A stretch of 12,366 nt of DNA from an uncultured Bacillota bacterium (GTDB lineage Bacteria; Bacillota; Clostridia; Peptostreptococcales; Anaerovoracaceae). The translations under genes were made by a program, and so were the position numbers. This document shows positions 6,604 to 12,366 of the stretch, piece by piece. Under the pieces are notes generated by a model. It was not told the origin of the DNA and did not search any database. It worked only from the letters and a program-made list of their open reading frames with translations. The stretch lies in NCBI GenBank assembly GCA_946408315.1, contig CAMJRV010000030.1, forward strand, positions 1 to 12,366, given 5' to 3'. Positions within the stretch are counted from its first letter, which is position 1; each line of letters begins with the position of its first letter.

Positions 6604-8085
6604 TTATTTCTTGATCCCTACAATCGCTTTTGCCAGTTCTTTCTTCATCTCAATATTTCCCTGACGGGCGATCATGATTCTCTGAGCCTGCGGGGAACCT
6701 GCGCCGTGTAAGGATTCAGTTCTGTATCCCACCGCAGCGGATCCCAGACAGATGTTTTCGAGGAATCTCAGAATTCTCATCCTGTCTTCCGTCGGAACGC
6801 CGGGAGCGGCTGCAAAGAACTTATTGCACCATTCTCCGACAGTCATTCCGGACTCGCTCTCTACCTTCACAGTAGATTTGAAGTCCTTCTCGGACGGCAT
6901 CGTTACTACCAGACCACCGGCGATATCCTCAGCCAGTCTTACGATCTCGTAAGGGAATCTGGTAACGTTCTGTTTACATACGTTGGCAAGCAGCAGATCG
7001 ATCTGATAGTTTCCTGCCTGTGTCGGATATCCTTCTGCAGAGCATGCGATACCGCAGCAGTACAGGGTTTCATTCAGATGCGTCATTTCAATGAGCTTAT
7101 CCTTGATGTGGGAAGCCTTGTGGGCGCCGTTATAGTCGGCTGCAAGGGCCGCGGCTCCGATGATGACGTCGCCTACGCCTACTTTGCATCCGCCGTAGGA
7201 CTGTCTGTGATATCCTGCAAATCTCTCTACGAGCATGCCGGCAAAGTCATATTCTTCACACATGAACACTCTGTCATTGGGGATAAATACGTTGTCAAAC
7301 ACGACCAGAGCTTCCTGTCCGCCGAACTTGTTGTTTCCGAGATCCACATCGGCGTTCTCTTCCATCTTTCTCGTATCGCAGGACTGTCTTCCGTAAATCA
7401 TGAAGAGCCCCGGTACGTCGGACTGAATCGCAAAGGATACGGCATACGCTTTGTCAGCTTCCGACATGGCGATCGTCGGCATAATCAGATGTTCGTGGGA
7501 GTTGATGGAACCGGTCTGGTGAGCCTTGGCTCCTCTGACAACGATACCGTCCGCTCTCTTCTCGACGATCCGGAGGAACAGATCAGGATCTGCCTGCTGG
7601 CTTGGCGCCTTTCCTCTGTCGCCCTTAGGATCGGTCATAGCCCCATCGACCGTCAGATCGTTTTCCTGAACGAATTCCAGGTATTTCTTGAACCTTTCAT
7701 GGTACTCGGTACCATATTTCTTATCAATTTCAAAGGTAGTGGAGAATACTGCATTGAATGCATCCATACCTACGCATCTCTGGAAGCAGGAAGCAGTTTT
7801 CTGCCCAAGCAATCTCTGCATCTTGACCTTTTTGATCAGGTCGCCTGTGCTCTGATGCAAGTGCGAAAATCTGTTTACAGTCTTTCCTGTAAGGTTGGAT
7901 TTTGCGGTCATCAGGTCGGCATACTGAGGATCGTTGGCCAGCTCGTACGTCATTGCAAGACATTCGATGGAAGGCCGGATCATCGGATGGTCTACCCAGT
8001 TCTTAACCTCTTCCCCAAACAAATACACCTTTGTGTCCAGTTTTCTCAAGCTCTCAATATATTGAGCCCCGTTCATTAATGCCAT
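6604..8085 (-). CDS. abfD: 4-hydroxybutyryl-CoA dehydratase / vinylacetyl-CoA delta-isomerase
   Basis: This 493-residue FAD and [4Fe-4S] enzyme dehydrates 4-hydroxybutyryl-CoA to crotonyl-CoA by a ketyl-radical mechanism and also isomerises vinylacetyl-CoA. The sequence is very close to C. aminobutyricum AbfD as I know it (490 residues). All four cluster ligands are present with a +1 offset: Cys100 and Cys104 (SCFQRC), His293 and Cys300 (GYHRQSYGGC). Other residues tested in that enzyme are also conserved: Gln102, Thr191 (HQTGSINSHEH), Glu258 (GGQEALVVFD), Tyr297, Lys301 and Glu457 (YRTESLHGAG). The start is ATG at 8085, with AAGGAG 10 bp upstream; a second ATG three codons in is possible. 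The frame continues upstream to 8196 but without family similarity. It is the second gene of the unit, 121 bp after the NifU-like gene. Confidence 0.98.
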   Translation of the reverse strand: MALMNGAQYIESLRKLDTKVYLFGEEVKNWVDHPMIRPSIECLAMTYELANDPQYADLMTAKSNLTGKTVNRFSHLHQSTGDLIKKVKMQRLLGQKTASCFQRCVGMDAFNAVFSTTFEIDKKYGTEYHERFKKYLEFVQENDLTVDGAMTDPKGDRGKAPSQQADPDLFLRIVEKRADGIVVRGAKAHQTGSINSHEHLIMPTIAMSEADKAYAVSFAIQSDVPGLFMIYGRQSCDTRKMEENADVDLGNNKFGGQEALVVFDNVFIPNDRVFMCEEYDFAGMLVERFAGYHRQSYGGCKVGVGDVIIGAAALAADYNGAHKASHIKDKLIEMTHLNETLYCCGIACSAEGYPTQAGNYQIDLLLANVCKQNVTRFPYEIVRLAEDIAGGLVVTMPSEKDFKSTVKVESESGMTVGEWCNKFFAAAPGVPTEDRMRILRFLENICLGSAAVGYRTESLHGAGSPQAQRIMIARQGNIEMKKELAKAIVGIKK

Positions 8086-8121
8086 AATACAACCACTCCT
8101 TCTTGTAATATGTTCAGACCT

Positions 8122-8137
8122 GTCGCGGCAGTGCGAC
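8122..8137. repeat. Short hairpin between the NifU-like gene and abfD
   Basis: GTCGC (8122-8126) pairs with GCGAC (8133-8137) in a GC-rich stretch of the 121-bp gap; GCCGGC/GGCGCC-type symmetry continues to about 8155. There is no U tract, so it is more likely an mRNA processing or stabilising element than a terminator. I saw no convincing separate promoter for abfD. Confidence 0.35.
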
Positions 8138-8206
8138 CCCATTGCCGGCGCCGCCACAGCGTCAAAAGGAACCTTTATTTCATAAATCCATGCCAAACTC
8201 AGCCGT

Positions 8207-8494
8207 CTATTCTTTATCCTTGTTCAGGATTTTCCTTGCCATATCCAGCAAATCTTCGCTGACGGAGGTATCGAGAACCACGTCTTCCACCTCGGGAATC
8301 TCAGCCATCAAGATCTCTTTTACGACGTCCTCTACCGTGTATTGCGCGGACGGGCAGGAACTGCACGATCCGGTCAGCTTTACATACGCGATCCCCTTGT
8401 CAAAAGCGGTGAGAACAACCCCGCCAAAATGGGACGCAAGGAGCGGCTCGACCTGATCGACGAGCACTTTCTTGATTCTTTCTTCCATAGACAT
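8207..8494 (-). CDS. NifU C-terminal-domain iron-sulfur scaffold protein
   Basis: This 95-residue protein consists of a stand-alone NifU C-terminal (Nfu-type) domain. The cluster-binding pair Cys44-x-x-Cys47 is in TGSCSSCPSAQYT, preceded by VKLTGSC and followed by the conserved helix VEDVVKEIL. Proteins of this type hold and pass on [4Fe-4S] clusters to client enzymes. It is the first gene of the unit, about 28 nt behind the predicted transcription start, and abfD, which needs a [4Fe-4S] cluster, is next. A dedicated supply role for AbfD is therefore an attractive inference. The ATG at 8494 follows AGAGG; a second ATG two codons later is an alternative start. Family assignment is firm; the client is inferred. 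Confidence 0.93.
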   Translation of the reverse strand: MSMEERIKKVLVDQVEPLLASHFGGVVLTAFDKGIAYVKLTGSCSSCPSAQYTVEDVVKEILMAEIPEVEDVVLDTSVSEDLLDMARKILNKDKE

Positions 8495-8528
8495 ACCCCC
8501 ATCCTCTGGATTCTGTTACTCTAACTTC

Positions 8529-8557
8529 AGTATAAACAGTGCGATGACAGTTGACAA
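8529..8557 (-). promoter_or_regulatory. Sigma-A promoter of the NifU-like/abfD/abfT/4hbD unit
   Basis: On the minus strand TTGTCA (8557-8552) and TATACT (8534-8529) are each one base from consensus and separated by exactly 17 bp. The predicted start of transcription is near 8522, about 28 nt before the first start codon. No other promoter of similar quality was seen before the terminator at 3541. Confidence 0.82.
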
Positions 8558-8642
8558 GAGCAAAATAGCCGTTTTTCAATACACGGAATTTTTAGAATTT
8601 TGATGTTTTTTATGGATCATTCTGTTATTTTACAGGGCACTC

Positions 8643-8651
8643 TGTTATAAT
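8643..8651 (+). promoter_or_regulatory. Extended -10 promoter of the sulfhydrylase gene
   Basis: TGTTATAAT contains a perfect TATAAT (8646-8651) preceded by a TGn extension. The -35 position 17 bp upstream is poor (TGTTAT). The octamer TCTGTTAT occurs at 8621-8628 and again at 8641-8648, 20 bp apart, overlapping the -35 and -10 zones. The leader of about 94 nt has a small ATGAG/CTCAT hairpin (8695-8709) but no SAM riboswitch or T-box hallmark. Confidence 0.7.
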
Positions 8652-8751
8652 GATTCTTAAATTGAAATGCAAGACAAATGTGAAACGACAGCAAATGAGT
8701 ATTTCTCATGACTGTTCACAGAAAATATACTGCTTAAGGAGGATTTTTCCC

Positions 8752-10032
8752 ATGACAAAATATCGCTTCAATACGAACTGCGTTCAAGGCACGTACCGTC
8801 CGAAACCGGGAGAACCCAGAGTTCTGCCCATCGTGCAGAGCACGACCTTTTCCTTCGATGATTCCGACTACGTCGCAGACTTATTTGATCTCAAGGTCGG
8901 CGGATCTTTTTACACGAGAATCGGAAACCCGACGACCGATGGCTTTGAAGGCAAAATGAACCTGCTGGAAGGCGGCGTGGGAGCCCTTGCCCTTTCCTCT
9001 GGTCAAAGCGCGAGCTTTTTCGCAATCATCAATATCTGCCAGGCCGGCGATCACGTCATCTCCTCATCGAATATTTACGGAGGCACCTTCAACCTGTTCG
9101 ACGTCTCCCTGCGCAAGCTCGGCATCGACTTTACCTTCGTCGATCCCGATTCCAGCGAAGAGGAAATCCTGGCCTGCGCAAAGCCGAATACAAAGGCGCT
9201 CTTCGGAGAAACCATAGCCAATCCCGGAATGAATATCCTGGATTTCGCCAAATTTGCCTCGGCGGCGGAAAAGCTTTCCGTGCCTTTTATCGTCGACAAC
9301 ACGCTGGCCACCCCTTTTCTCTGCAGACCCTTTGAACACGGAGCAAATATCATCGTCCATTCCTCCACGAAATATACGGACGGACATGCGACCAGCGTCG
9401 GAGGGATCATCATCGACGGCGGCAACTTCAACTGGGACAACGGAAAGTTCCCCGGTCTGACGGAGCCTGATCCCAGCTATCACGGCCTGATCTATACAGA
9501 AGCAGCCGGCCCTGCCGCCTACATCACCAAGGCTAGGGTCCAGCTGCTGAGAGATTACGGCTGCACCCCCAGCCCCTTCAACGCGTTCCTATTCCATTTG
9601 GGCCTCGAAACGCTCCATCTGCGGATGGAACGGCACAGCGAAAACGCCCTGAAGCTTGCGGAATTTCTATCCTCCCACCCCTGCGTGGAATGGGTGAAAT
9701 ATCCGAGTCTTGCCGGTGATCCATATTTTGAACTGGCGCAGAAATACCTGCCGAAAGGAGCCGGAGGCATCCTCAGCTTCGGCATTAAAGGCGGCGCCGA
9801 AGCGGGTAAAGGACTGATCAAGCACCTTGATCTCGTGCATCTTGTCGTTCATCTCGGCGACCTTCGCACCAGCATCCTTCATCCCGCCAGCACAACCCAC
9901 AGGCAGCTTTCCGAACAGCAGCAGATCGAAGCGGGAATCCTGCCCGAAATGATCCGCGTTTCCGTCGGCATCGAGGATATCGAAGATATCATTGCCGACT
10001 TTGACAAGGCGCTTTCCGCCGTTGCAGGATAA
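8752..10032 (+). CDS. metY: O-acetylhomoserine sulfhydrylase (Cys/Met metabolism PLP enzyme)
   Basis: This 426-residue PLP enzyme is of the Cys/Met metabolism (gamma) family. Lys207 in HSSTKYTDGHATSVGG should form the internal aldimine. Asp182 in PFIVDNTLATPF, the SSGQSASF motif at 82-89 and YTRIGNPTTD near 54-63 complete the cofactor and subunit-interface signatures. The C-terminal LHPASTTHRQLS at 376-387 and the long insertion around 223-275 are typical of O-acetylhomoserine sulfhydrylase rather than cystathionine lyases. The usual reaction makes homocysteine (or methionine) from O-acetylhomoserine and sulfide (or methanethiol). ATG at 8752 is preceded by AAGGAGG; the open frame begins earlier, but that part is the leader. 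The thiamine pyrophosphokinase gene follows after 5 bp. Methionine gamma-lyase is the main alternative and is less likely on length and motifs. Confidence 0.92.
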   Translation: MTKYRFNTNCVQGTYRPKPGEPRVLPIVQSTTFSFDDSDYVADLFDLKVGGSFYTRIGNPTTDGFEGKMNLLEGGVGALALSSGQSASFFAIINICQAGDHVISSSNIYGGTFNLFDVSLRKLGIDFTFVDPDSSEEEILACAKPNTKALFGETIANPGMNILDFAKFASAAEKLSVPFIVDNTLATPFLCRPFEHGANIIVHSSTKYTDGHATSVGGIIIDGGNFNWDNGKFPGLTEPDPSYHGLIYTEAAGPAAYITKARVQLLRDYGCTPSPFNAFLFHLGLETLHLRMERHSENALKLAEFLSSHPCVEWVKYPSLAGDPYFELAQKYLPKGAGGILSFGIKGGAEAGKGLIKHLDLVHLVVHLGDLRTSILHPASTTHRQLSEQQQIEAGILPEMIRVSVGIEDIEDIIADFDKALSAVAG

Positions 10033-10037
10033 ATTCC

Positions 10038-10694
10038 ATGAACATGAGCAGGTGTATCATCATAACTTCATATCAGTCCATGCCGGTCAGAGAATTCTTC
10101 GATTTTCGTCAGGACGATTTCATCATCTGCGCGGACGGGGGCTACGCCTACGCCAAGGAGGAAAACATAAGACCCCGGATGATCATCGGAGATTTTGACT
10201 CCGCCGATCCCGGAACGATAGAAAGGGATCTGGAACGATCAGGCTGGAATGACTGCCGCATCGTCCGCGTTCCGGCGGAAAAGGACGACACGGACACGAT
10301 GCTCTGCCTGAAATACGGCATCGATCAGGGTTTTCATCAGTTTTTTGCCCTCGGAGGGCTTGGGGGAAGGCTTGATCATACCGTAGCGAATCTTCAGACC
10401 GCGGCTTACGCTGCCGACCAGGGAAAATCGATCTGGTTTCTGGATGGGAACAATCAAGCGACTGTGAGGAGACCGGGGAAGCTCACCGTTTCCGAAGCGG
10501 ATGGTTTTAAACTGTCCCTCTTCTCCTTTGGAGACCGGTGCGAAGGCGTTTCGATCCGGGGCGTGAAATATCCGCTGAATAACCATATCCTTACCAACCG
10601 GTTTCCTCTGGGCGTCAGCAACGAATTCTGCGGCGGCGCGGCGGAAATCAGCCACACGACAGGCAATCTGCTTATCATTTTGTCTCAAGATTGA
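10038..10694 (+). CDS. thiN: Thiamine pyrophosphokinase
   Basis: This 218-residue enzyme transfers pyrophosphate from ATP to thiamine, giving thiamine diphosphate. Family motifs occur in order: CADGGYAYA (31-39), IIGDFDSADP (49-58), KDDTDTMLCLKYG (82-94, nucleotide and metal binding), GGLGGRLDHTVANL (106-119), and the C-terminal thiamine-binding beta part with GVKYPLNNHIL and LGVSNEF (191-197). Length is normal. ATG at 10038 has a weak CAGGA ribosome binding site and lies 5 bp after the sulfhydrylase stop, so the gene is probably co-transcribed and coupled with it; an ATG two codons later is possible. The sulfhydrylase pairing has no obvious metabolic logic beyond general sulfur and cofactor supply. 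The gene ends at a strong terminator. Confidence 0.95.
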   Translation: MNMSRCIIITSYQSMPVREFFDFRQDDFIICADGGYAYAKEENIRPRMIIGDFDSADPGTIERDLERSGWNDCRIVRVPAEKDDTDTMLCLKYGIDQGFHQFFALGGLGGRLDHTVANLQTAAYAADQGKSIWFLDGNNQATVRRPGKLTVSEADGFKLSLFSFGDRCEGVSIRGVKYPLNNHILTNRFPLGVSNEFCGGAAEISHTTGNLLIILSQD

Positions 10695-10702
10695 ATTATA
10701 TA

Positions 10703-10717
10703 CGCCCATGCCGGGCG
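10703..10717. repeat. Small inverted repeat before the shared terminator
   Basis: CGCCC-ATGCC-GGGCG is a perfect 5-bp stem with a 5-nt loop just after the thiamine pyrophosphokinase stop. It has no U tract; the true terminator is the next hairpin. Confidence 0.4.
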
Positions 10718-10720
10718 CAC

Positions 10721-10755
10721 AAAAAACCGCAGAGTTTAAATTCTGCGGTTTTTTT
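10721..10755. terminator. Bidirectional rho-independent terminator between convergent genes
   Basis: CCGCAGA (10727-10733) pairs with TCTGCGG (10742-10748), flanked by A6 on the left and T7 on the right, so each strand shows a GC stem followed by a U tract. It serves the sulfhydrylase/thiamine pyrophosphokinase pair on the plus strand and the spore-surface-like genes on the minus strand. Confidence 0.93.
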
Positions 10756-10767
10756 CAAAATACAAGA

Positions 10768-11664
10768 TCAACTGATCCGGTTGATCGACCATACAATCCC
10801 ACTGCCGGCTCCACCTAAGTTGAGATTGACAGTTAAGCCATTATCCACATAGTATAGACCCACTACATCCCCTGCATTGAGACGAACTTCTCCGGTAAGA
10901 GTGACTGTACCATTTCCAAGAATTGTCCGAAGCGTTAAAAGTAATGCAATACTCACATTGAGAACCGGAAACAGCCCAGTGATGAGGTTTGTCACGGTCG
11001 GAGAGCTTCTTCTAACAACGAAGGAAGGGTTTATCCCGGATCCCAGCACGACGCTGATTGCCGCAGTTGTGACATAGTTGATGGTTGCCTGTATCGAATA
11101 AACACCTGTTTCGGGAACTGCATAGTTGCCGGTAGTTGTATTGAAATTGCCGCTGTTAAAATAAGGCGCTGCGGTGGACCATCCTGTCAATTGCCTTCCT
11201 GCATTAACGCTAAGCGCAGAAATCGTAGCAGAAAAGCCTTCCGATGCCACGACGGCCCCGGCATTTAATATGCTTATGCCTGCGTTGACTTGTACCGTGG
11301 CAGACAGACTGACAACTGCTCCCGAGCTATTTCTCAAAGAGAACTGAAATCCTGATGTCACGTCTAAAAGTGCCGAACCAAAAATCTCTCCATATTTAAA
11401 ACCGCTGCCGGCAGTATAATATTTAGGCGTAGTTTCGTTCGTTACAATGGAAAAATCTGCACCCGGCACACCCAGCGCCGTTTGTGTCACAACGAACCAT
11501 GACACATAATACTGTCCTTCGTTTGCGAACGTTATCATTCCATTGACAGAATTATACGTCACATTGGGATCTGAATTAACCAGCGTCTCATTAAACAGCA
11601 CGGGAGCATTCGATGCAATATTGGAAACTACGTTGTTCTGCATCTGTAAACCTAACCTAGACAA
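10768..11664 (-). CDS. Stalkless protein with two C1q/BclA-tip-like domains, probable spore-surface protein
   Basis: This 298-residue protein of low charge is rich in Ser, Thr, Asn, Val and Gly, with a beta-strand pattern. Residues 1-134 resemble the globular tip of the collagen-like protein encoded just upstream: both start G-L-Q-(L/M)-x-M-x-N and continue with SNIA, a strand ending in (Q)YYVSWFV or LYLTDWWI, and a final SILN or RIIE. Residues about 143-298 form a second domain with ETGVYSIQATINY (185-197) and GDVVGLYYVDNG (265-276), typical of C1q/TNF-like jelly rolls such as the BclA tip. There is no collagen stalk and no signal peptide, consistent with proteins assembled on spores from the mother cell. 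The start is TTG at 11664 with AAGGAG 8 bp upstream; ATG at residue 8 is the alternative. Function is structural by inference. Confidence 0.72.
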   Translation of the reverse strand: MSRLGLQMQNNVVSNIASNAPVLFNETLVNSDPNVTYNSVNGMITFANEGQYYVSWFVVTQTALGVPGADFSIVTNETTPKYYTAGSGFKYGEIFGSALLDVTSGFQFSLRNSSGAVVSLSATVQVNAGISILNAGAVVASEGFSATISALSVNAGRQLTGWSTAAPYFNSGNFNTTTGNYAVPETGVYSIQATINYVTTAAISVVLGSGINPSFVVRRSSPTVTNLITGLFPVLNVSIALLLTLRTILGNGTVTLTGEVRLNAGDVVGLYYVDNGLTVNLNLGGAGSGIVWSINRIS

Positions 11665-11672
11665 TTGATTCT

Positions 11673-11678
11673 CTCCTT
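11673..11678 (-). promoter_or_regulatory. Ribosome binding site supporting the TTG start at 11664
   Basis: AAGGAG on the minus strand lies 8 nt before the TTG. A CTTC just upstream (in CTTCTGATTTTTTG) could pair with the GAAG of this site, so partial masking is conceivable. Confidence 0.6.
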
Positions 11679-11694
11679 CAAAAAATCAGAAGCA

Positions 11695-11756
11695 GCCTGC
11701 ATGCGTCAGTAAGAGATTCGTCCTCCTCTGACGCCGCCGTTCAGGCGAATGCAGGC
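11695..11756 (-). other. Predicted three-way-junction RNA structure between the two spore-surface-like genes
   Basis: An outer perfect 8-bp stem (GCCTGCAT at 11695-11702 with ATGCAGGC at 11749-11756) encloses two further perfect hairpins. One is a 7-bp stem, GCGTCAG/CTGACGC (11703-11709 with 11728-11734); the other is a 4-bp stem, CGCC/GGCG (11735-11738 with 11744-11747). Only one unpaired base sits at the junction. On the minus strand it is followed 9 nt later by six T residues and then the ribosome binding site of the next gene, so it could act as an attenuator, processing site or leader structure. Confidence 0.55.
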
Positions 11757-11765
11757 ATACTTATT

Positions 11766-12366
<601 letters not shown>

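Noticed and set aside
7078..8079. Long plus-strand open frame opposite abfD
   Set aside because: The minus strand encodes a near-textbook AbfD over the same bases; the antisense product looks like no protein family and lacks a start signal.
8086..8196. 37-codon upstream extension of abfD
   Set aside because: The known family begins at the QYIESLRKL region, and AAGGAG precedes the ATG at 8085; the extension is GC-rich intergenic sequence.
8652..8751. SAM riboswitch or T-box before the sulfhydrylase gene
   Set aside because: The leader is only about 94 nt, shows one tiny hairpin, and lacks a T-box motif, a SAM-binding core and a terminator before the start codon.

Overview
The window looks like a piece of chromosome from an anaerobic, spore-forming member of the Bacillota (class Clostridia). 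The signs are a complete 4-hydroxybutyrate fermentation module very close to the one known from 'Clostridium' aminobutyricum and relatives (Anaerovoracaceae-like), strong AGGAGG ribosome binding sites, intrinsic terminators with U tracts, and spore-surface (BclA/exosporium-type) collagen-like proteins at the right edge. The genus is an inference; no rRNA or other marker gene is present.

Layout. All genes from 92 to 8494 lie on the minus strand and are best read from right to left. A good sigma-A promoter (TTGTCA-17-TATACT, 8529-8557) opens a five-gene unit: a NifU C-terminal-domain iron-sulfur scaffold protein, 4-hydroxybutyryl-CoA dehydratase (abfD), a small Cys-rich protein of unknown function, 4-hydroxybutyrate CoA-transferase (abfT, TTG start) and an iron-type 4-hydroxybutyrate dehydrogenase. 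A multi-stem terminator (3541-3599) closes it. Next comes a LuxR-type regulator whose terminator hairpin begins inside its own last codons. After it is a separate two-gene unit, an NhaC-family antiporter and an M42 metallo-aminopeptidase, preceded by a 19-bp palindrome and closed by a large nested hairpin at the left edge.

On the plus strand, divergent from the 4-hydroxybutyrate unit, are an O-acetylhomoserine sulfhydrylase gene (metY-like, extended -10 promoter) and, 5 bp later, a thiamine pyrophosphokinase gene. They share a bidirectional terminator (10721-10755) with two convergent minus-strand genes for spore-surface-like proteins. One carries a collagen-like Gly-X-Thr stalk plus a globular tip and runs off the right edge. 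The other is a stalkless protein with two predicted beta-rich globular domains. A sequence that can fold into a perfect three-way junction lies between these two genes.

How the genes work together. The dehydrogenase interconverts succinate semialdehyde and 4-hydroxybutyrate, AbfT activates 4-hydroxybutyrate with CoA from acetyl-CoA, and AbfD (FAD plus [4Fe-4S]) dehydrates it to crotonyl-CoA, which elsewhere feeds butyrate or acetate formation. The NifU-like protein and perhaps the Cys-rich protein plausibly serve the iron-sulfur needs of AbfD. The LuxR protein is a candidate regulator of the locus. The antiporter may handle ion balance or substrate/product exchange. No GABA aminotransferase or succinate-semialdehyde-forming enzyme is in the window, so the carbon source (GABA, succinate or 4-hydroxybutyrate itself) cannot be read from it.
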